Shown: positions 35,070-42,683 of the stretch, piece after piece
Position numbering within the stretch: the first letter of the stretch is position 1
Layout of the letters: the number at the start of each line of letters is the position of its first letter
Origin: Neobacillus endophyticus
GTDB lineage: Bacteria; Bacillota; Bacilli; Bacillales; Cytobacillaceae
NCBI RefSeq assembly: GCF_013248975.1
Contig: NZ_JABRWH010000001.1
Coordinates: 3,492,001 to 3,556,000 of the forward strand
DNA: 64,000 bases
Direction: 5' to 3'
Position numbers and translations under genes: made by a program
Notes under the pieces: model-generated
Seen by the model: the letters and a program-made list of their open reading frames with translations, nothing else
What the model was told of the DNA's origin: nothing
Databases searched by the model: none

Positions 35070-35756
35070 TTAAACACTTATATGAAAAATTTGTTTAAAC
35101 CCAGATTTTCCGCTTGGTGTGATTTTTACAGCCCGAATAGATGGGACTTGTACAATCCAACCTATTTCCAAAAAGTGTGTAAGAAGTCCCCTTCCTAAGG
35201 CGCCAGCAAGATGATGTTGACGCTCACTCCAGTCTAAACATGCGTAAGAAAATTGTCGCCGCTTTCTCTTCAATTCACTTAAATGAATGCCGAAATCAGT
35301 AAAGAACAGTTCTCCTTTAGGTGTAACCACAAATTCTTTTTCTTTTTTATCCAAATAACCCAAATTCAACATTGATTCGGTTAAATCGACTCCTAACCTT
35401 CCTGCTAAATGGTCATAGCAAGTTCTGGCATCCCGAAGTAATTTCAATTGGCTGGATTGTTTTAACGAACGTATTTCAGGAGGTGGAGAAATCGTTAGAA
35501 ACGATTCTAAAATATGCGCCACTTCTCTGTTGGCTAGCTGATAATACCGATGACGCCCGTATTTTTCAACTTTAATAAGGTTCCCCTCGGCTAATTTTGA
35601 AAGGTGAAAGCTGGCTGTTTGAGGTGTAATTGCAGCCATATAAGCTAATTCACTTGCTGTATGAAAACGACCGTCCATTAAAATGGTTAGCATTGTTGCC
35701 CTTGACGTTTCTCCAAGAAGAGAGGCGATTTCCGCTACATTAGGATTAATACCCAT
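35070..35756 (-). CDS. ArsR/SmtB-type helix-turn-helix regulator (long form)
   Basis: 228 residues. The winged helix at the N-terminus (IASLLGETSRATMLTILMDGRFHTASELAYMAAITPQTASFHLSKLAEGNLI) is followed by a ~130-residue ligand-type domain ending SGFKQIFHISV. Such long ArsR proteins usually stand divergent to an efflux or MFS gene; here the divergent position holds only a 36-codon frame with a strong ribosome site (35844). The target has perhaps been lost. AAAGGATG precedes the ATG. Confidence 0.82.
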   Translation of the reverse strand: MGINPNVAEIASLLGETSRATMLTILMDGRFHTASELAYMAAITPQTASFHLSKLAEGNLIKVEKYGRHRYYQLANREVAHILESFLTISPPPEIRSLKQSSQLKLLRDARTCYDHLAGRLGVDLTESMLNLGYLDKKEKEFVVTPKGELFFTDFGIHLSELKRKRRQFSYACLDWSERQHHLAGALGRGLLTHFLEIGWIVQVPSIRAVKITPSGKSGFKQIFHISV

Positions 35757-35843
35757 TCAGATCATCCTTTCTGCATTCCATTCTTCGATCATAATTGAAA
35801 TGTTTATCATTTACAATAAATTGCAACAAATAAAGGAGGTAAC

Positions 35844-35954
35844 ATGTTGAACACAAATTATGCAGTAATATGGATTCCCTGGATAATGAGTATTCAGATA
35901 TATAAAAAGATCTTTTGTTTTTTAAGTCTTTGTAAGAAGCAGACCGTTATCTGA
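35844..35954 (+). pseudogene. short frame, likely 5' remnant of a divergent transporter gene
   Basis: 36 codons (MLNTNYAVIWIPWIMSIQIYKK...) behind an ideal AAAGGAGG site, divergent from the ArsR-type regulator. The hydrophobic start fits the first membrane span of a transporter, after which the frame ends. The assignment as a remnant is inference from context. Confidence 0.35.
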
Positions 35955-36022
35955 ATATGATACAATGAATTTGAAATACTTGTATAAATATAGAAATGTT
36001 AGAAAATTTAGGAGGTAATGAA

Positions 36023-36520
36023 ATGTTTACATCTGTAAATGATTTCTTAAACGAATGGAAACAAGAAGCAGCTGTTACGCAAAAAGTGCTGGATGTTTTG
36101 ACGGATGAATCGTTAAATCAGGAGGTTTCCCCAGGCTTAAACAGCATTGGAAGTTTGGCTTGGCATATTACTGGAGCAGTTTACTACTTTCCTTCGCAGG
36201 TTGGATTAAAATTCGAAGTTCCTAATCTTCAACAAGAGGCACCGAAATCAGCTGCTGAAATCAGTGAGACATACAAATTAGTAAGTGAGCGGTTAACACG
36301 AGCATTTTCTGAACAAGTTACAGATGAAAAAATGAACGAAATCGTGAATTTATTTGGAATGAACATGCCTGTTCAGGCTGTTTACCGTCTGCTAATTCAA
36401 CATCAGGCCCATCATCGCGGACAATTGACTGTTCTAATGAGACAAGCTGGATTGAAAGTTCCTGGTGTATATGGTCCTAGCAAAGAAGAATGGGAAGCAT
36501 TGAAAGCTCAAAAAAGCTAA
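36023..36520 (+). CDS. DinB-family protein
   Basis: 165 residues from ATG 36023, which follows AGGAGG; an upstream frame start is unsupported. Four-helix-bundle DinB/YfiT fold with the metal-site histidines in SLAWHITGAV and HQAHHRGQLTVLMRQAGLKVPG. Family members are metal-dependent, often thiol-linked transferases or damage-inducible proteins; the reaction here is unknown. A terminator follows. Confidence 0.88.
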   Translation: MFTSVNDFLNEWKQEAAVTQKVLDVLTDESLNQEVSPGLNSIGSLAWHITGAVYYFPSQVGLKFEVPNLQQEAPKSAAEISETYKLVSERLTRAFSEQVTDEKMNEIVNLFGMNMPVQAVYRLLIQHQAHHRGQLTVLMRQAGLKVPGVYGPSKEEWEALKAQKS

Positions 36521-36534
36521 TAAGTCATGATGAA

Positions 36535-36562
36535 AAAAATCGGCAACCTGCCGATTTTTTTT
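36535..36562 (+). terminator. intrinsic terminator of the dinB-like gene
   Basis: Stem AAAAATCGGCA / TGCCGATTTTT with a 3-nt loop and a continuing T-run. Confidence 0.9.
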
Positions 36563-36695
36563 GTATATCAGAATGTACTAATTTCTTCAAAAGCCCAGAA
36601 AACAAACGCCTTTACAAAATAGTTCATGTATAAAATGTATGGATTTCACAAAAAGTATGGAGGAATTTGACAATGTAGTTACTCAGCTGGGGTGA

Positions 36696-36833
36696 ACCAT
36701 TATAATACTTCTCTTGATTCTTTCCATCTGTTTCACCGGTTATATGATCAAGAAAGTAGTATCATTAACTGCATACTTTCATTGGTTAGAGCTATTTTCA
36801 AATACGTTCTTTGTGCTGGGATGTAACTCGTAG
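36696..36833 (+). pseudogene. N-terminal remnant of a CBO0543-like membrane protein
   Basis: 44 codons reading LLLILSICFTGYMIKK...AYFHWLELFSNTFFVLGCNS, without a proper start codon. It aligns with residues 5-45 of the protein at 25946 (LILSIFISIVEIKK...FHWFELISVTLFVLCLNS). The rest of the gene is missing and a VOC remnant follows directly, so the junction is a deletion scar. Confidence 0.6.
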
Positions 36834-36854
36834 GTGTTCTGTTGTTATACTTCG

Positions 36855-37156
36855 ATGTATCCATCCCTTAAACCGTTCCGCCTTGGCGATTACCAGAATG
36901 AGCTGGGCCTGATCGATAGCCGCTACGCGCCTCATAGTACAGCAGCCAGTCCTGGAGGTGCTGTTGTGTACTGGATGTCGGCGTAAATGCAACTCTCAAT
37001 AAGCTGCTATCTATTGGAGCGAAAGAGTACGAGGCACCCACAGAACGTGGAGAGAGGTTCATCAATGCCTCCGTGGTCGATCCCTTTGGAAATATCATTG
37101 GTATTATGTACAATCAGCACTATTTAGAGGTTCTGGATTCGTTCAGAAATTCATAA
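36855..37156 (+). pseudogene. VOC (glyoxalase-like) protein remnant, frameshifted
   Basis: Two frames together encode the C-terminal two-thirds of a VOC-superfamily protein: FRLGDYQNELGLIDSRYAP...SPGGAVVYW, then, shifted by one near 36975, NATLNKLLSIGAKEY...ASVVDPFGNIIGIMYNQHYLEVL. The N-terminal βαβ motif is missing. The GC content is visibly higher than around it, suggesting foreign origin. Confidence 0.75.
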
Positions 37157-37217
37157 TACTCTCCGATGTCGCATTTAAATGGTTGTTTTTCAAACAGATC
37201 CAAATGAACCGACGATA

Positions 37218-37645
37218 GGGACAGGTACTCAAGAGGATCCAGCAAACCAGTCCGAAAGAGCCTTCGATTCGGACAGAATCGCAAGAGAATCCTGCAAACC
37301 AGTCCGAAAGAACTCGAGAAAGGGACAGGTTCGCAAGAAAATCCAGCAAACCAGTCCGAAAGAACTCGAGAAAGGGACAGGTTCGCAAGAAAATCCAACG
37401 AAGCTGTCCGAAAGAACTCCTGATAAGGACAGGGTTGCTAAAAAATCCACCAAACCAGTCCGAAAAAACCCTCGATAGGGACAGGTACTCAAGAGAATCC
37501 AGCAAATCAGTCCGAAAGAACTCGAGAAAGGGACAGGTTCGCAAGAAAATCTAACGAAGCTGTCCGAAAGAACTCCTGATAAGGACAGGTTCGCAAGAAA
37601 ATCCACCAAACCAGTCCGAAAAAACCCTCGATAGGGACAGGTTCT
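37218..37645. repeat. 52-bp tandem repeat array B (about eight units)
   Basis: GGGACAG-type anchors occur at 37218, 37270, 37322, 37374, 37426, 37478, 37530, 37582 and 37634: an exact 52-bp step. Typical unit: GGGACAGGTTCGCAAGAAAA, TCCAGCAAACCAGTCC, GAAAGAACTCGAGAAA. The GTCC and following GGAC lie 17 nt apart, the same register as in array A at 23847. Open frames rotate through it on both strands and are not credible genes. Confidence 0.9.
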
Positions 37646-37959
37646 TTATTCGAATCCAACAAAGCAGTACTAACAGAACAAAGTTTACGAAAAGTGCCTA
37701 ATAAAAAGACAGCAGAGGAATGACCCCTGCCATCTGAAAAAGTATTTAAATGTATCCACAACTGTTTAGGATAAGCCGATTTGCCTTTTTTCCATCATCT
37801 TGAAGGGAAAACCTGGTTTGGTTAACGTAATCTTCTTTCTTTCAAATTAATGGAATAAGTATGAAGTTCCTTAGTTTAAAGCAGGAAATTAGTTTTTTTA
37901 AAATGTAAATTAACATTTTAAAAACCAAATTTCCTGCTATTTTTTATCTTTTTTGAACC

Positions 37960-38346
37960 TTACTCTTTATCGAACCATAATGGTTCCTTATCATCAACAT
38001 CACCATTATAGTTGATCAGGATTTCTTCTCCTGCTTTTATATCCTTGTAGGCATAGAAGTCAAACGTATGGTTTTGAAAGTTAATCTCATAAATGGCGTT
38101 AGGCTCATACGAATGATTAAAAAGCATTCCATAACCAAGCAAGATAGCGGTATGATTGATCCCATACTCAAACGCATAATCTGCAAGCAAAGTTTTTTCA
38201 ATGTGAACATGTTCTTTATTTGGATATGGAATGACAGGAGCTTCATGAATCAGCTGACCTTTCGCTATATCAACGGTTGCAAATACTCCACGATTAAATT
38301 CTCCATCACTTAATGGAGATCTCTTGATTTCTATAATGATAATCAC
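37960..38346 (-). CDS. small SET-domain protein
   Basis: 128 residues: almost only a SET methyltransferase domain, with FNRGVFATVDIAKGQLIHEAP, the cofactor motif MLFNHSYEPNAIYE and the Tyr-containing AGEEILINYNGD. There are no pre- or post-SET Cys clusters. SET enzymes methylate lysine in proteins using S-adenosylmethionine; small bacterial examples are known in Bacillus, with few established targets. The start is GTG at 38346, and the ribosome site is weak. Single gene, next to tandem array B. Confidence 0.82.
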   Translation of the reverse strand: MIIIIEIKRSPLSDGEFNRGVFATVDIAKGQLIHEAPVIPYPNKEHVHIEKTLLADYAFEYGINHTAILLGYGMLFNHSYEPNAIYEINFQNHTFDFYAYKDIKAGEEILINYNGDVDDKEPLWFDKE

Positions 38347-38450
38347 CTGCTATTTCTTTTATGTTTATTATCTCTATCTTACATGCTTTATATATAAAAG
38401 TATATTTAAAATTTCTCGAAAGTATCCTGTATACGTTTCTCGACATAAGA

Positions 38451-38675
38451 TTACCGGCTTTTATGAAGATAGATCCGTTCCGCAAAATAGCTAATAATCA
38501 GCCCAAGGATGAATGGTGTTAGAGAACCAATTGACGTGTTAAAACCATTTTCATTATTGGTAAATTCATTATGGAGCATTAACCAATGAATATGAAAAGT
38601 ATGTCCAACTAAGTAAAGGAAGCCAGTCGATAAAATAAATGTGCCAAACGTAACGATAAATCCCATAAAATTCAC
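38451..38675 (-). CDS. small membrane protein, unknown
   Basis: 74 residues from GTG 38675, placed after AGAGGTG; a TTG at 38699 in the same frame lacks a site. Two spans (FMGFIVTFGTFILSTGFLYLV; IGSLTPFILGLIISYFAERIYL) with an Asn-rich loop between. No family recognised. Confidence 0.5.
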   Translation of the reverse strand: MNFMGFIVTFGTFILSTGFLYLVGHTFHIHWLMLHNEFTNNENGFNTSIGSLTPFILGLIISYFAERIYLHKSR

Positions 38676-38818
38676 TAAAGCACCTCTAAAATAATTCAAT
38701 TCTGTTCATTAATAATCATATTTATTTTGTTATTTTGGTTGCAAGTGTAGGTTGGAGGATATGTTAAAATTTTCTAGTCCTTTTATTAAAAATAGTGTTA
38801 AGGGAGAGTGGAAAGAAG

Positions 38819-39481
38819 ATGAGGAAAAAAGTTTTTATTGATTTAAGTCATACGATTGAAAATGGACTTATAACGTATAAAGGGCTTCCTGCACCCATAA
38901 TCTGTGATTATCTAAGTCGTGAAGAATCACGTAAACATTATGAAAAAGGTACAGAATTTCAAATTGGGAAAATCGAAATGGTTTCTAACACAGGAACATA
39001 TGTTGATGTACCGTTCCATAGATATCCTGATGGGAAAGACCTTTCAGAAACCGTCATTGACAAAATGGCTGGCTTAGAAGGAATGATTGTACATGTTGAT
39101 GAAAACACGAAAGAAATTGATGAACAGTTTTTTTATGGTCTCGATATAGAGGGAAAAGCAGTTTTAATTCATACAGGTTGGGACAAACATTGGAATACAG
39201 ATCAGTATTTCGAAAACCATCCCTATTTAACAGAAAGAGCAGCAAAATATTTAATGAAAAGAAGAGCTGCATTAGTAGGGATTGATTCGGTCAATATAGA
39301 TGACATGTCAGGAAATGCTCGTCCCGTACATACCCTTTTACTAGGACAAGAAATACTGATTGTTGAACACTTGTGTAATTTAAAGGACCTTTCAAATAAG
39401 AACTTTGTGTTTTATGCCGTACCTCCCAAAATTAAAGGATTTGGAACATTTCCTGTGAGGGCTTTTGCGGAAATATGCTAA
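38819..39481 (+). CDS. cyclase-family hydrolase (kynurenine formamidase-like fold)
   Basis: 220 residues from ATG 38819; an earlier GTG at 38795 is possible. The fold is recognised from FIDLSHTIENGLITYKGLPAP at the start, GIDSVNIDD and HTLLLGQEILIVEHLCNL. The metal-binding motif, usually HxGTHxDxPxH, reads SNTGTYVDVPFHRYPDG, so two of the usual histidines are Asn and Tyr. Some family branches share this form, so the protein may use other ligands or another reaction. Single gene with its own terminator. Confidence 0.82.
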   Translation: MRKKVFIDLSHTIENGLITYKGLPAPIICDYLSREESRKHYEKGTEFQIGKIEMVSNTGTYVDVPFHRYPDGKDLSETVIDKMAGLEGMIVHVDENTKEIDEQFFYGLDIEGKAVLIHTGWDKHWNTDQYFENHPYLTERAAKYLMKRRAALVGIDSVNIDDMSGNARPVHTLLLGQEILIVEHLCNLKDLSNKNFVFYAVPPKIKGFGTFPVRAFAEIC

Positions 39482-39548
39482 AAAATGTTAAGTGAGTAAG
39501 AGTCATGTAGAAAATAAAATCAATCGTAATAGATTTTCCTAATTGTGC

Positions 39549-39588
39549 AAAAGGGCGCCTTTCTTTTTAATAAGGAGGCGTCCTTTTT
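39549..39588 (+). terminator. intrinsic terminator of the cyclase gene
   Basis: Stem AAAGGGCGCCT / AGGCGTCCTTT (one G-U) followed by TTAT. The 39590-39775 stretch after it carries a short unsupported frame only. Confidence 0.7.
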
Positions 39589-39775
39589 ATATAAGCCTTT
39601 GTCAATTAACAAGGCAGGTAAAATTAAATTTCAATCTGAAAACAATAACCGATTGCAACATCAGATGTTATCAAAGCTTCCCGCGTTAAAGACCAGACAA
39701 ATGAAAAGGTTTAGAGACATGATTATAGGATGAACAAGGCTGCTTTTTGGTTGTTAGTGGTGGCTACGGTCCAGT

Positions 39776-40360
39776 TCAATTACTGTAACTTCTTTTTTTC
39801 CTTGCATAAAATTCTGCCGCTTTCTGTCGATTACCGCACGTCTCCATGCTGCACCAGCGCCTTTTTCCCGATTTTGAAGTATCGATAAAATAGAGAATGC
39901 AGTTTTCATGTTCGCATTTTCGGATACGGTCGAGAGAGACGGTGCTTAAGGTGTGAATCATCGAGTGAACGATTTGATACAGAACATGATCCAATAGTGT
40001 GACTCCTTGACAAATTAGATCCAGTTTTTCTGCGGCCTGAACAAGAGTCAGACGGACGTGTACTCGTTCGATAAGTTTTTGTATTTGATCCTTTGCATAT
40101 GCGGAGGGAGTTCCTTGTTCTTCTAATTCAGTTAGAATCTCTTTGCACAGGCTGCGAAGTCCTTGAAGTTCGTCGATTAATGATTGAAGCAATTCTGGAT
40201 TTTTTATCGTCTCCGCGTTAGACTCGCCCAACAGATTGTTTGCCTCCAGCCATTGAATAGTTCTCGATTGATCATCAAGAATATCATCCATCCGTTTATT
40301 GATGGTATTGACCAGATTAATCCATACTGCTCCGCCTAACACGTATCGTGAATTGTCCAT
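39776..40360 (-). CDS. CGNR zinc-finger (ABATE-domain) regulator
   Basis: 194 residues. A helical N-terminal ABATE-like domain (about 1-140) is followed by a C-terminal CGNR zinc finger: IRKCEHENCILYFIDTSKSGKRRWCSMETCGNRQKAAEFYARKK, with four Cys and the CGNR box. The family is thought to bind DNA near stress-response genes. It is divergent from a PNPOx/VOC operon, with TATAACC(G/A)TTAAA repeats between them that could be its sites. Confidence 0.87.
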   Translation of the reverse strand: MDNSRYVLGGAVWINLVNTINKRMDDILDDQSRTIQWLEANNLLGESNAETIKNPELLQSLIDELQGLRSLCKEILTELEEQGTPSAYAKDQIQKLIERVHVRLTLVQAAEKLDLICQGVTLLDHVLYQIVHSMIHTLSTVSLDRIRKCEHENCILYFIDTSKSGKRRWCSMETCGNRQKAAEFYARKKRSYSN

Positions 40361-40385
40361 AATATGTGATCACCTCCATGATTAT

Positions 40386-40445
40386 TATAACCGTTAAAAA
40401 TCTATTTACAAGTTATGATAAGTGCGATATTATATAACCATTAAA
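40386..40445. promoter_or_regulatory. repeated motif in a divergent promoter region
   Basis: TATAACCGTTAAA at 40386-40398 and TATAACCATTAAA at 40433-40445, with a further GGTTATAAA nearby in the other orientation (about 40459). Possible binding sites for the divergent CGNR regulator; inferred from position only. Confidence 0.35.
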
Positions 40446-40480
40446 GCTAATAAATAGAGGTTATAAAGCGAGGTGGCAGG

Positions 40481-40933
40481 ATGGAACTTAACGGAGAAAA
40501 GTTCTTACGAAGTAAGTTTCAAACGAAGGGAATCCGCATCGGTAACCAATTATCTGATCTTTTAAGCCGCTATGTGGAATCAATGGATTTTTTCTTCATT
40601 GCTACAGCAGACAAAGACGGTAATTGTGATTGTAATTTTCGTGGAGGTTCCCCTGCGGTTAAAGTGCTAGATGAGACAACTCTTATATTTCCAGATTACC
40701 CGGGGAATGGCGCTTTTCATAGTTTGGGAAACATTCTGGAAAATCCGCATATTGGCATGATATTTATTGATTTTACACATCAGCAGCGGCTGCGGATCAA
40801 TGGAAGTGCTGAAGTATTGGATGACGCGGACTTGCTTGCTTTGTTTCCAGGAAGTATTCAGGTAGTGAAAGTAACCGTGGAGCAAGTGTATCGCAATTGT
40901 TCTGCACTTATTCCAAAGTTCACAAAAATATAA
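40481..40933 (+). CDS. pyridoxamine 5'-phosphate oxidase-family flavin protein
   Basis: 150 residues with a split-barrel flavin-binding fold: FFFIATADKDGNCDCNFRGGSP, LIFPDYPGNGAFHSLGNILENPHIGMIFIDF and LRINGSAEVL. The group is FMN- or F420-type oxidoreductases of unknown substrate. The GAGGTGGCAGG site precedes the ATG. Co-directional with the VOC gene 27 bp downstream and divergent from the CGNR regulator, so probably a small stress operon. Confidence 0.85.
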   Translation: MELNGEKFLRSKFQTKGIRIGNQLSDLLSRYVESMDFFFIATADKDGNCDCNFRGGSPAVKVLDETTLIFPDYPGNGAFHSLGNILENPHIGMIFIDFTHQQRLRINGSAEVLDDADLLALFPGSIQVVKVTVEQVYRNCSALIPKFTKI

Positions 40934-40960
40934 AATCTTAAAAGAAAAGGTGGGGTTTTT

Positions 40961-41395
40961 ATGGCATTGACTAAAGGGGTAAACCATGTTGGGTTAAGCG
41001 TAACGAATTTGAAGGAAACAAAAGATTTCTTTGTCGATATTCTTGAATTTCAAGTATTAAAATATATAGAAGGGGACTATGCTTTTGTTACTGATGGAAA
41101 TACGATGATTACCTTGTGGCAAACAGCGGAGGAGACAGCAGATGTGAAAACAGCAGGTTTACATCATCTAGCATTTCAGGTTGAATCTGTGGACCTCTTG
41201 CGCAAAATCGAAGAGCGAATGAAACAAAAAAAGATTCGCCTACAATTTGATGGAATTGGAGTACGGGGGCAGGAAGGGGGATTTATTGCACTTTTCTGTT
41301 ATGAACCAAGTGGAATTCGCATCGAGTTAGCTACCACTGAGAAAGATCAATCAGGAGATATTCCCATTATAGGGGGATGCGGTGTTATAGATTAA
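40961..41395 (+). CDS. VOC-family (glyoxalase/dioxygenase superfamily) protein
   Basis: 144 residues, two βαβββ modules: GVNHVGLSVTNLKETKDFFVDIL with metal-ligand His, and GLHHLAFQVESVDL...YEPSGIRIELATTE with the second His and final Glu. These metalloenzymes isomerise, open or detoxify small molecules such as fosfomycin, methylglyoxal or catechols; the substrate is unknown. AAAAGGTGGGG precedes the ATG. Second gene after the PNPOx-like protein. Confidence 0.85.
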   Translation: MALTKGVNHVGLSVTNLKETKDFFVDILEFQVLKYIEGDYAFVTDGNTMITLWQTAEETADVKTAGLHHLAFQVESVDLLRKIEERMKQKKIRLQFDGIGVRGQEGGFIALFCYEPSGIRIELATTEKDQSGDIPIIGGCGVID

Positions 41396-41419
41396 TAAAA
41401 AGGCTTAAAATAATAAAAT

Positions 41420-41460
41420 AAGAGAACCAAGAGTGTTACACAACACTTCTCGGTTCTCTT
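41420..41460. terminator. bidirectional terminator between convergent genes
   Basis: Long imperfect stem AAGAGAACCAAGAGTGTT / AACACTTCTCGGTTCTCTT. T-rich sequence follows on the minus strand. Confidence 0.8.
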
Positions 41461-41464
41461 CCAA

Positions 41465-41728
41465 CTAATCGTGATCTTCCTCTACCAATCTTTTTAGCTT
41501 AGTGAGCTTATCCTCCCAAAAGCGTTCAAAAAAGCGCAACCAAATTTGTATATTAGCTAATGGTTCCGGTTTCAGAGTATAACGGGTTTCACGTCCTACC
41601 TTTCGGCTTTGAACAAGAGCAGAGTCAGAAAGAATATGAAGATGCTTATTCACAGCCGTTCGGCTTATTGGGAAATTTTCTACCATTTCAGCGATCGACA
41701 TTTCCCTTTCAGCAAGTAATTGTAACAT
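41465..41728 (-). CDS. ArsR-family regulator with unclear start codon
   Basis: The ATG at 41728 gives 87 residues (MLQLLAEREMSIAEMVENFPISRTAVNKHLHILSDSALV...). In the same frame the sequence continues upstream as NKINQPNHDVFQAISDPTRRS, the conserved ArsR first helices, back to about 41790, but no ATG, GTG or TTG occurs there. The family start would lie where AATAAAATC follows the stop of the preceding gene. Either a rare start (ATC/ATT) is used, the start is mutated, or translation begins at 41728 without helix 1. Twin operators lie upstream of the operon. Confidence 0.75.
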   Translation of the reverse strand: MLQLLAEREMSIAEMVENFPISRTAVNKHLHILSDSALVQSRKVGRETRYTLKPEPLANIQIWLRFFERFWEDKLTKLKRLVEEDHD

Positions 41729-41786
41729 ACTGCGACGGGTAGGGTCTGAAATGGCTTGAAAAACATCGTGATTAGGCTGGTTGATT

Positions 41787-42026
41787 TTATTGAATACCGA
41801 AACTTCCGGAAAATTGCATCACAACTGCTTTAACTTCCTCTAATTTTTCTGGTTTTAATAAGCTAATCATCTTAGGGACAAACTGTTGAATATCATCCAT
41901 TGAAAAAGTGCCTTCATCTTGTTTCTTGAAGTTTTCAATGAGTATTTCTCTAGCTTCATCCTCTTTGCCTTCTTGCACTCGTTGTAAAATAAAATTTAAA
42001 AACATTTCTTGTCCTTGCTTGTCCAT
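41787..42026 (-). CDS. small helical protein in an ArsR operon, unknown
   Basis: 79 residues, charged and probably all-helical (MDKQGQEMFLNFILQRVQEGKEDEAREILIENFKKQDEGTFSMDDIQQFVPKMISLLKPEKLEEVKAVVMQF). TTTAGGAGG precedes the ATG. First gene of a two-gene unit with the ArsR protein; its stop touches the frame of the next gene, suggesting coupling. Paired palindromes in the promoter imply tight repression. No family recognised. Confidence 0.65.
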   Translation of the reverse strand: MDKQGQEMFLNFILQRVQEGKEDEAREILIENFKKQDEGTFSMDDIQQFVPKMISLLKPEKLEEVKAVVMQFSGSFGIQ

Positions 42027-42060
42027 TCCTATTGCCTCCTAAAGAAGTCAAATTAAATAT

Positions 42061-42111
42061 AACACCTTTTGGTGTCGTAAAATATTATAACACCAAAAGG
42101 TGTTATATCAA
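42061..42111 (-). promoter_or_regulatory. promoter flanked by twin palindromic operators
   Basis: On the minus strand: TTGATA (42106-42111), 16-bp spacer, TATAAT (42084-42089). A perfect palindrome with core ATAACACC-AAAA-GGTGTTAT (42086-42107) covers the spacer and both boxes, and a second copy, ACACC-TTTT-GGTGT (42062-42075), lies just downstream of the expected start. These are likely sites of the ArsR regulator of the operon. Confidence 0.8.
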
Positions 42112-42307
42112 ACCATTTTAATTTTGTTTATAGCTTTAGACTAATTTGTTCCTGCATGTTTACTTCTATATAAATTTTTACTTTCCGAGCATAGACAGTC
42201 GCCATTTATGGTTGTACTTTTATTTTAGTAAATGGTGGGAATTCTTTTAAAAAACATACCATAAGCTTAATTAGGAATAAAAATATAATGAGGGGAGTTA
42301 TACCTTC

Positions 42308-42577
42308 ATGCAATGGATCAAATTCACAATCAAGCAATTTCTAAAAGAGCCTCTGTGGTTTAAAATACTAATTTCAACAACATTGATTGTTTCAATTGTT
42401 TTTAGCAGCTCCTTTTTTTCGAATTATGGCTATTGTAGGAGCTTATCCAAATTGGCTGCAGCCATCTTTTTTTGTGCTTATGCTATTAAACTAAGGCGGA
42501 ATCGCATTACTTCCGTTATTTTTTTTGCATTAGCAGTAATATGTATTTTACTGGCCATCCTTGTAATTTATAAGTGA
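42308..42577 (+). CDS. small membrane protein, unknown
   Basis: 89 residues with two or three spans (FKILISTTLIVSIVFSSSFF; LAAAIFFCAYAIKL; SVIFFALAVICILLAILVIY) and a basic N-terminus (MQWIKFTIKQFLKEP). AGGGGAG lies about 13 nt before the ATG. No family recognised. Confidence 0.5.
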   Translation: MQWIKFTIKQFLKEPLWFKILISTTLIVSIVFSSSFFSNYGYCRSLSKLAAAIFFCAYAIKLRRNRITSVIFFALAVICILLAILVIYK

Positions 42578-42683
42578 ATTATTCACTCGATCGTATTCGA
42601 TTTGAAACAGTCGCATGTTTATTTACCTACCCCTTGAATGTAAGTTAAACTAATGAACCTATTGTCGTTGATTTAACATCACG

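Noticed and set aside
37120..37761. Several overlapping long frames on both strands across tandem array B
   Set aside because: They arise because the 52-bp unit lacks stops in some frames; the period is not a multiple of three, there is no ribosome binding site, and the proteins would be frame-rotated repeats.
39590..39775. Possible coding remnant (QMLSKLPALKTRQMKRFRDMIIG)
   Set aside because: Its frame starts inside the cyclase terminator and has no ribosome site; no family was recognised.
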